Positions 1 to 8,077 of a stretch of 12,950 nt of DNA are shown here, in pieces. Source of the stretch: Geobacteraceae bacterium. GTDB lineage: Bacteria; Desulfobacterota; Desulfuromonadia; Geobacterales; Geobacteraceae. Under the pieces are notes generated by a model. It worked only from the letters and a program-made list of their open reading frames with translations, did not search any database and was not told the origin of the DNA. The first letter of the stretch is position 1; each line of letters begins with the position of its first letter. The stretch spans positions 1 to 12,950 of the forward strand of contig JAAZOO010000339.1 of assembly GCA_012797715.1 (NCBI GenBank). The letters run 5' to 3'. Position numbers and translations under genes: made by a program.

Positions 1-1587
1 CGCCCGGCCTCGGCCGAGGAAAGAATCGAACACAACCTTGGTACCTATCAGGGATGTGAACAAATTGATGATAACACCAAGGCTCAGGGAAACAGCGAAC
101 CCTTTTACCGGTCCGGTCCCGAACTGGAACAGCACCGCGGCGGTAATGAGCGTTGTTACATGGGAGTCCATGATGGTCAGGAATGCCTTGTCATACCCCG
201 CATCGAGCGCCGCCCTGGGTGTTTTCCCGAGATGCAGCTCCTCGCGTATTCGCTCGAAGATCAGGACGTTCGCGTCAACCGACATACCGATGAGGAGAAC
301 GATGGCCGCAATTCCCGGCAAAGTGAGCGTGGCGCCGAGGGCAGAAAGCGCACCCATGAGAAAGATTACGTTCAACACCATGCCCAGGTTCGCCACCATT
401 CCGGACAGCTTGTAGTAAACTGCCATGAAGATTACCACCAGCAACACGCCCACGAGTCCGGCTATCAGACCCTTGTGGATGGAATCCTGGCCCAGGGAAG
501 GCCCGACCGTAAGGTTCTGGATAATCTTTACCGGGGCGGGAAGGGCTCCTGCCCGGAGAACTATCGCCAGGTCGCTCGCCTCCTTTTCGGTAAACGATCC
601 GGTGATCTGGGCGCTCCCTCCCGAAATCCTCTCACGAATCACGGGTGCGGAATAGACATTGTTGTCCAGTACGATGGCAAACCGCTTGCCCACATTTGCC
701 GCCGTAACCTGGTCAAACAGCCTGGCACCCACGGAGTTGAACTCGATGGCGACATAGGGCTGATTGTACTGGGAGTCGATGCGCATCTGCGCATCGGTGA
801 GCAGATCCCCGGTAATCAGTGTCTTTTTCTTGAGAACGTACGGTATCTCGCTGATGGCGCCGGTGTCGGGATCCGTCTTTTTCTCCACCTGAATCTCGTC
901 GCCTTCGGGGAGTGTTCCGGGCGTTGCCGTGGCGGGATTCACTCCCTCGTCAACAAGTTTGAACTCGAGACGGGCGGTCTTTCCAATGAGTTCGATGGCC
1001 CGTTTCGGGTCCTTGACGCCGGGGAGCTGAACCACGATATTCCGGATCCCCTCCCGCTGTATTACCGGTTCTGAAACGCCGAACTGGTCGATTCTGTTCC
1101 TGATGGTCTCCAGAGCCTGCTGTACCGACTTGTCCTTGACGCTCTGGATTTCCGAGGCTGCCATACGCAGTTGAAGGTTCTGGTATCCCCCCTCACTAAA
1201 GGGGGACTCGAGCGTCAGTCGCGGATATTTATCCTTCATGAACTTCTGTGCCGCTTCCACCGAACCCTTGTCGTACAGGACAACGGATATGCGATCGCCG
1301 CCGAGGCGGGATACGCTTTTAAAACGGATATTCTTACTGTTGAGGGTGTCTTCCAGGTCGGCGGCGATGATGTCCAGCTGCCCTTCCACCGCCTTCTCGG
1401 TTTCAACCTCCAAGACCAGATGGATACCGCCTTGCAGGTCAAGCCCCAGATGAATCTTGTCCTTGGGCAGGAATGTGGTATCCCACCAGGAAGGGAGTTT
1501 GGACACCAGCGTCGGTGTCAGATAGATTGCGGAGATGAGAAGAAATGCAAGAATAAGGCTGATGCGCCAGGTAAGTCCCTTGGACAT
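1..1587 (-). CDS. secD: Protein translocase subunit SecD (C-terminal end cut by window edge)
   Basis: SecD is an inner-membrane RND-like subunit of the Sec translocase. With SecF it uses the proton motive force to help pull exported proteins through SecYEG. I translated 529 codons with no stop before the left edge, so only the extreme C terminus should be missing. Visible are a first membrane segment (about residues 8-24), the family motif LGLDLQGG (47-54), a long periplasmic region, and a C-terminal block of membrane helices containing GMSVDANVLIFERIREEL with D438. The end, around VKGFAVSLSLGVIINLFTS, is also typical. The start at 1587 (ATG) has AAGGAG eight bases upstream. It is the last visible gene of the operon, 89 bp after yajC. 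SecF is expected next, outside the window. Identification is secure from the motifs. Confidence 0.96.
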   Translation of the reverse strand, partial: MSKGLTWRISLILAFLLISAIYLTPTLVSKLPSWWDTTFLPKDKIHLGLDLQGGIHLVLEVETEKAVEGQLDIIAADLEDTLNSKNIRFKSVSRLGGDRISVVLYDKGSVEAAQKFMKDKYPRLTLESPFSEGGYQNLQLRMAASEIQSVKDKSVQQALETIRNRIDQFGVSEPVIQREGIRNIVVQLPGVKDPKRAIELIGKTARLEFKLVDEGVNPATATPGTLPEGDEIQVEKKTDPDTGAISEIPYVLKKKTLITGDLLTDAQMRIDSQYNQPYVAIEFNSVGARLFDQVTAANVGKRFAIVLDNNVYSAPVIRERISGGSAQITGSFTEKEASDLAIVLRAGALPAPVKIIQNLTVGPSLGQDSIHKGLIAGLVGVLLVVIFMAVYYKLSGMVANLGMVLNVIFLMGALSALGATLTLPGIAAIVLLIGMSVDANVLIFERIREELHLGKTPRAALDAGYDKAFLTIMDSHVTTLITAAVLFQFGTGPVKGFAVSLSLGVIINLFTSLIGTKVVFDSFLGRGRA

Positions 1588-1653
1588 GGCAGACGCTCCT
1601 TTCAATAATAATCACCTAAACAAATCCATGCCCTTTCCGGTGAAAGAAGCACG

Positions 1654-1669
1654 GGTGAGGCCACTCACC
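1654..1669 (-). repeat. Small perfect hairpin between yajC and secD
   Basis: GGTGAG and CTCACC form a perfect 6-bp inverted repeat with a 4-base loop in the 89-bp gap between yajC and secD. No T-run follows on the minus strand, so it does not look like a terminator. It may affect mRNA processing or stability between the two cistrons, but nothing in the sequence shows this. Confidence 0.4.
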
Positions 1670-1676
1670 TGCCGCG

Positions 1677-1997
1677 TCAGTCCTTCTTCTTCACGACAGT
1701 GGAGATAAAACCCTTGTTGATACGGATGTTCACACCGGTTGCCACCTCGATAACGACAACGCCGTCATCGATGGCCGTGACCTTGCCGTGGATTCCGCCT
1801 GCGGTAATAATCTGATCTCCCTTTTGCAGGGACTCCACCAGAGCCTTGTGTTCCTTAGCCTTTTTCTGCTGGGGCCGGATGAGCAGAAAATAGAAGATTG
1901 CGAACATGAAAATAAGGGGGATGAAGCTGGTGAAAGATCCGGCGCCGGATGTTCCGCCACCCGGGGGAGTACCCATTGCATAGGCTACATCGAACAT
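1677..1997 (-). CDS. yajC: Preprotein translocase subunit YajC
   Basis: YajC is a small membrane protein that associates with SecD-SecF in the Sec holotranslocon; its exact role is not settled. The 106-residue product has a short glycine-rich N terminus, one membrane helix (about 22-40), the hallmark RPQQKK directly after it (41-46), and a small soluble domain with GDQIITAGGIHGKV, where family members have closely similar residues. Length is normal for the family. The ATG at 1997 is preceded by a strong AGGAGGT. It lies between tgt and secD on the same strand, the classical order for this operon, with gaps of 83 and 89 bp. Confidence 0.97.
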   Translation of the reverse strand: MFDVAYAMGTPPGGGTSGAGSFTSFIPLIFMFAIFYFLLIRPQQKKAKEHKALVESLQKGDQIITAGGIHGKVTAIDDGVVVIEVATGVNIRINKGFISTVVKKKD

Positions 1998-2080
1998 GAA
2001 AACCTCCTGAAGAAGACGTATTTATCTGAGCCCGAAGGCGAGAAATTTTTTGAACGAACCACTTTTCCGCCTGATAGTCC

Positions 2081-3199
2081 CTAGGCGGGGCTATTTCGCT
2101 TTTCGTAGAACTCCCGTCGGAACTCGGGGAATCTGTCGTTTGCAATGGCGTCGCGCGCCCCTTCCATCAGGGTCAGGTAATAGTAGAGATTATGGTATGT
2201 ATTGAACCGGGAGGAAAGAATCTCTCCCGCGCGATACAGATGCCGAAGATAGGCCCTGCTGTATTTTCTGCACACGTAGCACCCGCATTCGGGATCAATC
2301 GGTTCCCCATCCTCCGCATAGCGGGCGTTTTTGATGTTCAGGGTTCCGGTTGAGGTGAATAGCATGCCGTTTCGCGCATTTCTCGTAGGCATGACGCAAT
2401 CGAACATATCGTAACCGCGATATATCCCCTCAATCAGGTCTTCAGGCGTACCGATACCCATGACGTAGCGGGGCCGGTCTTCGGGAAGAAGGGGTTCGCA
2501 GGCTTCCATGACCCCATGCATGACCTCCTTCTCTTCACCCACGGAAAGTCCTCCGAGAGCGTATCCGTCGAATCCGATACCGCGAAGGTCGTGCGCGCTC
2601 CGTGCGCGAAGATCGAGGAACCTCCCCCCCTGAACGATGCCGAACAGGGCCTGATCGTCCCGCCGTTTTGCCTCCTTGCAGCGGACGGCCCAGCGGGAAG
2701 TCATTTCCATGGATTTACGCACATAATCATACTCGGAGGTCGAGGGGGGGCACTCATCGAAACACATGATGATATCCGCCCCAAGAGACTCCTGGATGCC
2801 GATGGACACTTCCGGAGAAATGAAGTGCGAGGAGCCGTCTAAATGGGATCGGAAGGTCACCCCTTCTTCCCGAATCCTGCAGAGTTCACCAAGGCTGAAA
2901 ACCTGAAACCCGCCGCTGTCTGTCAGAATGGGCCCAGACCACCCCATAAATCCGTGCAGCCCTCCCATTCTCCCTATCAATTCGTGACCGGGCCGCATGT
3001 AGAGGTGGTAGGTGTTGGCAAGAATAATCCTGCTCTTCACCTCGAGGAGCTCCTCGGGTGTCATAGCCTTGACCGTCGCCTGGGTGCCCACCGGCATGAA
3101 TATGGGAGTGGGTATCATGCCGTGCGGGGTTTTCAGGGAGCCGAGACGCGCTGCACATGAAGCGTCTTTATGCTCAAGGAAAAAATCAAACACTGGCAC
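2081..3199 (-). CDS. tgt: Queuine/preQ1 tRNA-ribosyltransferase (tRNA-guanine transglycosylase)
   Basis: Bacterial Tgt swaps guanine-34 for preQ1 in the anticodons of tRNA-Asp, -Asn, -His and -Tyr, the first tRNA-level step of queuosine synthesis. Numbered from this start (372 residues), the TDSGGFQVFS motif holds D94, FDECPPS holds D148, and FDCVMPTRNARNG holds the expected nucleophile D267. The zinc site is C305, C307, C310 and H336, spaced as in the Zymomonas enzyme. Three in-frame GTG codons stand at 3205, 3199 and 3193. AGAGG abuts the first and lies six bases before the second, so 3199 is chosen; 3205 would add two residues. It follows queA after 86 bp, a gap that contains a 5-bp inverted repeat (3224-3241). 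QueA acts on the product of Tgt, so the two genes serve one pathway. Confidence 0.96.
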   Translation of the reverse strand: MPVFDFFLEHKDASCAARLGSLKTPHGMIPTPIFMPVGTQATVKAMTPEELLEVKSRIILANTYHLYMRPGHELIGRMGGLHGFMGWSGPILTDSGGFQVFSLGELCRIREEGVTFRSHLDGSSHFISPEVSIGIQESLGADIIMCFDECPPSTSEYDYVRKSMEMTSRWAVRCKEAKRRDDQALFGIVQGGRFLDLRARSAHDLRGIGFDGYALGGLSVGEEKEVMHGVMEACEPLLPEDRPRYVMGIGTPEDLIEGIYRGYDMFDCVMPTRNARNGMLFTSTGTLNIKNARYAEDGEPIDPECGCYVCRKYSRAYLRHLYRAGEILSSRFNTYHNLYYYLTLMEGARDAIANDRFPEFRREFYEKRNSPA

Positions 3200-3285
3200 C
3201 GACACCCTCTACAACCGGTGATGGCCGTCCTTTGATACGGCTCTTCAACTCCATGTCCCCCTTCTTTCTGCTTCGCTTCCCGGCT

Positions 3286-4317
3286 CTAAGCAATGAACAT
3301 CGCATCGCCGTAACTGAAAAAACGGAATCTCCTGCGAACCGCCTCTTCATAGGCATTCAGAAGAAACTCCTTTCCGGCGAATGCGGCAACCAGCAGCAGC
3401 AGCGTTGAGCAGGGAAGATGGAAATTGGTTATCAACGCATCCACAACCTTGAACCGGTATCCAGGATAGATAAAAATGTCCGCGTCGCCCTCTCCAGCCC
3501 GAACGTTTCCATGGGAGTCGGCGGCGTGTTCCAAAGCCCGGGCAGTGGTGGTGCCGAGGGCGATCACCCTCCCCTGACCATTCTTCCTTTCAGCAACCGC
3601 AGCGGCCGTATCATCGGGGATGCAGTACTGTTCACTGTGCATGCGGTGTTCATGGACCTCCTCCACACGGACCGGAAGAAAGGTGCCCAGACCGACATGC
3701 AGGGTAAGAGGCGCTATCTCCACCCCTCGGGCCACAAGTTCGTCAAGGAGCCCATCGGTGAAATGCAATCCGGCCGTAGGCGCGGCAACAGCTCCGGCGA
3801 CACTGGCGAATACTGTCTGGTAGCGCGCACGGTCCGTCGGGACAATCGCTCTCCGTATATAAGGCGGGAGGGGGATGGAGCCCTCTTTCTCCAGCCACCT
3901 GTCGAATTCCTCGCAGGGCGAGAAGGAGAGAGTCCAGGTTTCCTCGCCGCTTTTTTCCAGAACCCGCGCCGACATGCCTTTGGGTAATCGTATGAGAGAA
4001 CCGGGCGAGGGTTTTTTCGACACTTTGAGTAGACAGTTCCAGACCTGACCGGGAGCCGCCAGCCTCCTCACCAGAAAGACCTCGATGCGCCCTCCGCTCT
4101 CCTTGTTCCCCTGAAGCCGGGCCGGAATCACCCGCGTATTGTTCAGGACAAGCAGATCGCCGGAGCGGAACAGGTCGGGTATACGGGAAAATACCGTTTC
4201 TTCGATGGACCTTTCCCGCCTTTCCAGGATCATCAGGCGCGCAGCGTCCCTTTGGTCGGCAGGTGTCTGGGCTATCAGTTCCGGGGGAAGATAGTAGTTG
4301 AAATCACTGAAGCGCAT
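3286..4317 (-). CDS. queA: S-adenosylmethionine:tRNA ribosyltransferase-isomerase
   Basis: QueA transfers and isomerises the ribosyl part of S-adenosylmethionine onto preQ1-34 in tRNA, giving epoxyqueuosine. The 343-residue product opens with the family signature FNYYLPPELIAQTPADQRDAARL. It has VLNNTRVIPARL (about 58-68), LPPYIRR (150-156), AAPTAGLHFT (178-187), HVGLGTFLPVRVEEV and the C-terminal ALITNFHLPCSTLLLLVAAF. Length fits the family. I use ATG 4317; a TTG directly before it (4320) is the only upstream option. The spoIID-like stop codon ends three bases before this ATG and no clear ribosome binding site is visible, so translational coupling to the upstream gene is likely. It is the second gene of the operon and functionally paired with tgt. 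Confidence 0.96.
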   Translation of the reverse strand: MRFSDFNYYLPPELIAQTPADQRDAARLMILERRERSIEETVFSRIPDLFRSGDLLVLNNTRVIPARLQGNKESGGRIEVFLVRRLAAPGQVWNCLLKVSKKPSPGSLIRLPKGMSARVLEKSGEETWTLSFSPCEEFDRWLEKEGSIPLPPYIRRAIVPTDRARYQTVFASVAGAVAAPTAGLHFTDGLLDELVARGVEIAPLTLHVGLGTFLPVRVEEVHEHRMHSEQYCIPDDTAAAVAERKNGQGRVIALGTTTARALEHAADSHGNVRAGEGDADIFIYPGYRFKVVDALITNFHLPCSTLLLLVAAFAGKEFLLNAYEEAVRRRFRFFSYGDAMFIA

Positions 4318-4320
4318 CAA

Positions 4321-5442
4321 TCAGTCTGCGTAATACTTTTCAAGGCGGGTGCCGGGGTAATAGTAGGAAAGGATATCCCGGTAACTGAACCCATCCTCGG
4401 CCCGCTGTTTCGCGCCCCACTGGCAGAGGCCGACCCCGTGGCCGAAACCGACTCCGATAAAGACAAAATCGTCATCAACCGTTGAAACCTCGAAGTCTGT
4501 GCTCCGAATCACCCCGTATCCCGCAATCTTACGAAATTGTATCGCTGGAATAGTGGACACCCCGGCTTCAGATAGGATTTCCAGGGAGGTGATTCTGCCG
4601 CTCGTGTTGCGCGATACGGGGCGTATGCTTCGCAGTTTGAAGACAGGCACTCCGCCGCTCCGGAGCATGGTTTCCAGCTTTCTCTTTGAAATCGTCTGCT
4701 CCCAGATAATGGAGGGGGAAGAGGCGCAATAGGTACAGGCAACGCCTCTCAGGTATGGGTATCGTATTGACCAGACGTTTTCGGCATCTTCGGTATGGCC
4801 TCCGCAACTGGAGTGAAAAAATGCCTGGATAATCTTTCCCCCGTAGGTAAGCACTTCCCCCCTCGTCTCTTCAACGGCGCGGACAGCTCGGCCGTCCTCG
4901 ATATCGCACCCCTCATACACCTGATCGGAAACGGTGGACTCAAGATGGTAGAGGGAATTTTTTCTGGCTTCCTTCTGATACAGGGCAAAGGTTCTCGCAA
5001 CAACAGCCTGCGCCTTCACGGCTTCTAAAGGCCACTGGGAAGATATTTCACAATTGATGAGGCCGATGAGATATTCTTCAAGGAGAATCTCGTCGATAAC
5101 CAGCAGCCCCCTGGTGGTGGGCGCCACTTCGATAGTACCACGATACCCCTTGCCGTTTATCTGAAGAACGCCGGGAGAATGGAGCCTGATACTCCGCGCC
5201 GGCGCACCGCCGATGGAGATGCCGCTCTTCTCACGCTTGACGACAGCAGGAAACGAGACGGCAATGCGCGCACCCCTGCCGTCGGTGGCAACGACACCGT
5301 ATCCCCCAACCCGGATTTGCTCCATTCCCCTCGCCACGGCCACGCGTATGGTTTCCGTTCCGGCTGATGCGGCTTCGGATCCCGAAGCGAAAGTTACAGC
5401 GCCGACACAGACCGCCAGAAAAAAAACCACGGAATGCACCAT
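4321..5442 (-). CDS. SpoIID/LytB-domain exported protein (putative peptidoglycan lytic transglycosylase)
   Basis: The protein (373 residues from this start) has a signal peptide, MVHSVVFFLAVCVGAVTF then ASGSEA, so it should act in the periplasm. The SpoIID core follows: a conserved glutamate at residue 132 in NCEISSQWPLEAVKAQAVVARTF (matching the catalytic Glu of SpoIID), HSSCGGHTEDAENVW (about 210-224, in the region that binds zinc in Clostridioides difficile SpoIID), and the C-terminal GFGHGVGLCQWGA and SYYYPG. SpoIID itself cleaves glycan strands during spore engulfment; homologues in non-sporulating Gram-negatives are poorly characterised. The start is uncertain. The frame stays open to ATG 5619; ATG 5493 and 5442 are both possible. 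I chose 5442 because the signal peptide begins there, although its GGAAA site is weak and close. First gene of the operon, nearly touching queA. Confidence 0.85.
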   Translation of the reverse strand: MVHSVVFFLAVCVGAVTFASGSEAASAGTETIRVAVARGMEQIRVGGYGVVATDGRGARIAVSFPAVVKREKSGISIGGAPARSIRLHSPGVLQINGKGYRGTIEVAPTTRGLLVIDEILLEEYLIGLINCEISSQWPLEAVKAQAVVARTFALYQKEARKNSLYHLESTVSDQVYEGCDIEDGRAVRAVEETRGEVLTYGGKIIQAFFHSSCGGHTEDAENVWSIRYPYLRGVACTYCASSPSIIWEQTISKRKLETMLRSGGVPVFKLRSIRPVSRNTSGRITSLEILSEAGVSTIPAIQFRKIAGYGVIRSTDFEVSTVDDDFVFIGVGFGHGVGLCQWGAKQRAEDGFSYRDILSYYYPGTRLEKYYAD

Positions 5443-5698
5443 AGTTTCCAAAACTTTTCGATAAGAACAAAATTTGGATTCCAAGTCAATCATTTTGTCG
5501 GTGAGATGCTTGCGCTTGGCGGAGCCGATCCTGTGGTGTTGCCCTACTTCTCGCCGGGAGCACCATGTCCCCCCCCGCCTTTTTTCACGCAGGGTAGAAG
5601 GCAACGGTCTCCCCTTCATCGATGGAAGGCTGAATGGGAATTAGGGTTCAGGGGGATTGGCGCCACAAAGAAACTATCACTAGGTAGATTCATGTGAG
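5443..5698 (-). other. Long leader of the spoIID-queA-tgt-yajC-secD operon; divergent intergenic region
   Basis: If transcription starts about seven bases past the -10 box, the first mRNA carries about 255 nt before the chosen start codon. This leader contains a hairpin (TGGTG/CACCA ends at 5534-5538 and 5561-5565, with an inner CCC/GGG) and a run of eight G on the minus strand (C8 at 5569-5576). The spoIID reading frame stays open through it to 5619, but the translation there is rich in Arg, His and Gly, has no family motif and lacks a ribosome binding site. I therefore read it as untranslated. No known RNA family was recognised. Confidence 0.4.
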
Positions 5699-5704
5699 GC
5701 GGGT

Positions 5705-5733
5705 ATCATAGGAAGAGGTGTCGATCTTGTCAA
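5705..5733 (-). promoter_or_regulatory. Sigma-70 promoter for the spoIID-to-secD operon
   Basis: On the minus strand a perfect TTGACA (5728-5733) is followed after exactly 17 bases by TATGAT (5705-5710, 5 of 6 matches). This is the best promoter-like sequence in the window and points into the spoIID-queA-tgt-yajC-secD operon. Start of transcription is expected near 5698. Confidence 0.75.
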
Positions 5734-5740
5734 GCACTTC

Positions 5741-5761
5741 GCCCAGGGGAGTGCCCCGGGC
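5741..5761. repeat. Inverted repeat between two divergent promoters (possible operator)
   Basis: GCCC-A-GGGG, loop AGTG, CCCC-GGGC: an 8-bp GC-only stem with one bulged A. It sits between the -35 boxes of the two divergent promoters (5728-5733 and 5769-5774). No T-run follows on either strand, so it is not a terminator. It could bind a regulator acting on both directions; this is inference from position only. Confidence 0.4.
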
Positions 5762-5768
5762 AAAAAAT

Positions 5769-5797
5769 TTGCCGCGACCGGGAAATCGTGCTATAGA
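5769..5797 (+). promoter_or_regulatory. Candidate sigma-70 promoter for the dppDF-like pair
   Basis: TTGCCG (5769-5774) and TATAGA (5792-5797) are separated by exactly 17 bases, with four of six matches in each box. It lies about 50 bp before the GTG start at 5845, which has AGGAG at 5834-5838, six bases before the codon. Confidence 0.5.
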
Positions 5798-5844
5798 CTA
5801 CCTCGCCCGTTTCATATTCCACATGATTCAACCAGGAGCGCCTC

Positions 5845-6807
5845 GTGCCGACGCTGCTTCGGATAACCGGACTGTCAACGCAATTTCCCTCTCCCGAAGG
5901 GACGGTGCGGGCCGTCGACTCCTTGGATCTTTGTCTGGAAAAAAAGGAGACCCTCTCACTTGTGGGAGAATCCGGCTGCGGCAAAAGCATTACCGCATTT
6001 TCGATACTTCGATTGGTTCCGCCGCCGGGAGTCATCACATCGGGCGAGATTCTTTTCGAAGGAAGAAACCTTCTCCTCCTGCCAGACGATGAGATGCGCC
6101 GTATTCGGGGCAACCACATCTCCATGGTATTCCAGGAACCGATGACCTCACTGAACCCGGTCTTCCGGATTGGCGATCAGATTGCGGAATGCCTCCGACT
6201 CCATAGAGGCATGAACGCACGCGATGCACGGCGGGAGACCATCGAAATCCTGCACCGTGTCGGCATTCCGTCTCCGTCATCCCGCTACAATGACTACCCG
6301 CATCAACTGAGCGGCGGAATGCGTCAGCGGATCATGATTGCCATGGCGCTATCGTGCAGACCGAAACTTCTCATCGCGGATGAGCCGACGACCGCACTGG
6401 ACGTCACCATTCAAGCTCAAATACTCGAATTAATCGATGGAATCCAGCAAGAATTCCAGATGGGTCTTCTCCTGATCACCCATGATATGGGGATTGTCGC
6501 GGAGCATTCCCATCGCACCGCCATCATGTATGCCGGCAGAATCGTGGAGAGCGGGCCGACTGAAATGATACTGGAAAACCCGTGTCATCCCTACACGCAA
6601 GGGCTTCTCGCCTCCATCCCCCAGAACACGCAGCCGGGCCGTCCATTGCCTGTCATACCCGGTCATGTACCGAACCTTGCAAAGGAGCTTCCGGGATGCG
6701 GTTTCTGCGCTCGCTGTTCCCGGAAGGAATGGAGATGCTCGAAGGAACCGCCACCATTCCGTGAGATTGAGCCTGGTCATTCCGTACGATGCTGGAAGTA
6801 TGCATGA
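5845..6807 (+). CDS. Oligopeptide/dipeptide ABC transporter ATP-binding protein, DppD/OppD type
   Basis: This is one of the two ATPases that power import of peptides (or related substrates such as nickel chelates) by DppBC/OppBC-type permeases. In the 320-residue product are Walker A GESGCGKS (41-48), Q-loop Q97, signature LSGGMRQR (155-162), Walker B LLIADE (175-180) and switch H213. The C-terminal oligopeptide-transporter extension carries cysteines 285, 288, 291, 298 and 316 in the CxxCxxC arrangement that in related ATPases has been linked to an iron-sulfur cluster. The start is GTG at 5845, chosen for the well-placed AGGAG. The stop overlaps the next gene in an ATGA, a sign of coupled translation. 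Substrate cannot be told from the sequence, and no permease gene is nearby. Confidence 0.93.
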   Translation: MPTLLRITGLSTQFPSPEGTVRAVDSLDLCLEKKETLSLVGESGCGKSITAFSILRLVPPPGVITSGEILFEGRNLLLLPDDEMRRIRGNHISMVFQEPMTSLNPVFRIGDQIAECLRLHRGMNARDARRETIEILHRVGIPSPSSRYNDYPHQLSGGMRQRIMIAMALSCRPKLLIADEPTTALDVTIQAQILELIDGIQQEFQMGLLLITHDMGIVAEHSHRTAIMYAGRIVESGPTEMILENPCHPYTQGLLASIPQNTQPGRPLPVIPGHVPNLAKELPGCGFCARCSRKEWRCSKEPPPFREIEPGHSVRCWKYA

Positions 6808-7784
6808 ATACCGCATTGATTGAAACACGCAACGTACAGAAATTCTTTCCTGTACAAAGCGGACCCTTTTCCGGACCGCGATTCCTCAAAGCGGTCAACG
6901 GCGTGTCTTTTCGCATTGAGGAAGGGGAATCTCTCGGGCTTGCAGGTGAGTCGGGAAGCGGCAAATCGACGCTGGCAAAACTTCTGATTGGGCTTCTGTG
7001 CCCCGACACGGGAGAGATACTGTTTCAGGGCACGTCATTGCGCGATTTAACGGCGGATGGATTCCGAATTTTCCGCAAATCAACCCAAATGATCTTTCAG
7101 GATCCCTTTTCGTCCCTGAATCCCCGAATGCGGGCAGGTGATATCATAGGCGAACCAATGAGGATCCACGGGCTTTATTCCCGGAGCAGCCAACAGGAAC
7201 AGGTTGTCCGTTTGATGGAACGGGTCGGGCTTTCTGCAGACCACATCTTTCGGTATCCCCATGAATTCTCCGGCGGGCAGCGGCAACGGATAGGAATTGC
7301 GCGCGCACTGGCTGTCTCGCCCCGCCTGATTATCGCCGACGAGCCTGTATCAGCCCTGGATCTTTCCATTCAGGCACAGATAATAAACCTGCTCCAAGAG
7401 CTGAAGCGCGAATATTCCCTTTCCTTCCTCATAGTAGCCCATGATCTTTCGGTGCTTCGCCATATGTGCGACCGTATCGCAATCATGTACCTGGGTTCGA
7501 TTGTCGAGATGGGAAATACCGGCGATGTTTTCGATGGCTTTCTCCACCCCTACTCGGAAGCCCTTTTTTCGGCTGCTCCCCACCTGGATTCCAAACCGGG
7601 AAAACGACGGATTATCCTGTCCGGAGACATTCCCAGTCCTCTTGCGATTCCCGCTGGTTGCCCCTTCCATACGCGCTGCCCCCATGCAAAACCGACATTG
7701 TGCGACCGGTCAACGCCATTGCTCGAGGAAAAGAAACCCGGACATTACGCGGCATGTCATCTCAGCACTGAGTTGTTCCCCTGA
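6804..7784 (+). CDS. Oligopeptide/dipeptide ABC transporter ATP-binding protein, DppF/OppF type
   Basis: Second ATPase of the heterodimer formed with the preceding gene product. In the 326-residue product are Walker A GESGSGKS (48-55), Q-loop Q99, signature FSGGQRQR (155-162), Walker B LIIADE (175-180) and switch H213. The C-terminal extension has GCPFHTRCP and cysteines 286, 292, 300 and 318, typical of DppF/OppF. An upstream in-frame ATG at 6789 would add MLEVC, but 6804 is preferred: it overlaps the stop of the previous gene (ATGA) and has TGGAAG seven to ten bases upstream. The two genes form a tight pair, yet the usual substrate-binding protein and two permeases are absent on both sides, so the partners must be encoded elsewhere. 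Confidence 0.93.
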   Translation: MNTALIETRNVQKFFPVQSGPFSGPRFLKAVNGVSFRIEEGESLGLAGESGSGKSTLAKLLIGLLCPDTGEILFQGTSLRDLTADGFRIFRKSTQMIFQDPFSSLNPRMRAGDIIGEPMRIHGLYSRSSQQEQVVRLMERVGLSADHIFRYPHEFSGGQRQRIGIARALAVSPRLIIADEPVSALDLSIQAQIINLLQELKREYSLSFLIVAHDLSVLRHMCDRIAIMYLGSIVEMGNTGDVFDGFLHPYSEALFSAAPHLDSKPGKRRIILSGDIPSPLAIPAGCPFHTRCPHAKPTLCDRSTPLLEEKKPGHYAACHLSTELFP

Positions 7785-8026
7785 CCGTTCGGCAAGGATC
7801 CGACACTTCTAGTCTCTTCACCCCAGAAACAGAAGTCGGAGCGGTCCCACAAGAGCAGCGCCGCCCCGACTCATTGCGGCTCGAAAATAGGGGAGCACAG
7901 CGATTCTATGCTATCCGTTCCCGCAGGAAAACCTTTATCGGCTACAGCGAAGGGAACAAACGCAGCAGTAGCAGGCCATCCCCGGAGAGCGAAGTGTAAG
8001 TCCACCTATCGGATCTCGGTTCACTA
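7785..8026. other. Gene-free stretch with inverted repeats downstream of the ATPase pair
   Basis: I find no gene here. An imperfect stem at 7799-7840 pairs TCCGAC..TTCT with AGAAGTCGGA (2-base bulge, about 20-base loop). GCCGC/GCGGC flank 7860-7880, and GTTCCC/GGGAAC flank 7917-7957. None is followed by a T-run, so a clean intrinsic terminator for the ATPase operon is not visible. The motif ATCGGCTACAGCGAA near 7937 resembles ATCGGCTGTAGTGAA near 8186 in the next structured element, which suggests related repeat-derived sequence. Confidence 0.4.
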
Positions 8027-8055
8027 TTGACAGAATGGTTTTAAAAATATTAATA
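8027..8055 (+). promoter_or_regulatory. Candidate promoter for the ArsR-family gene
   Basis: A perfect TTGACA (8027-8032) is followed by an AT-rich stretch with TTAATA (8050-8055) after 17 bases, or TAATAT after 18. The -35 is strong and the -10 only fair. Transcription from here would give a leader of about 230 nt that includes the whole fold at 8078-8260. Confidence 0.45.
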
Positions 8056-8077
8056 TACGAATAATTAAACCTAAAAA

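Noticed and set aside
160..1074. Long plus-strand open frame of 304 codons
   Set aside because: It lies fully antisense to secD, has no family motif, and secD is unambiguous.
5534..5565. Part of a known RNA (such as SRP or RNase P RNA) in the spoIID leader
   Set aside because: The hairpin is real, but none of the conserved cores of those RNAs could be found.
5443..5619. N-terminal extension of the SpoIID-like protein to ATG 5619
   Set aside because: The extra residues are Arg/His-rich, cross a G8 run, have no ribosome binding site and would put about 60 residues before a clear signal peptide.
5741..5761. Intrinsic terminator
   Set aside because: The stem is strong but is followed by A-rich, not T-rich, sequence on the plus strand and by no T-run on the minus strand.
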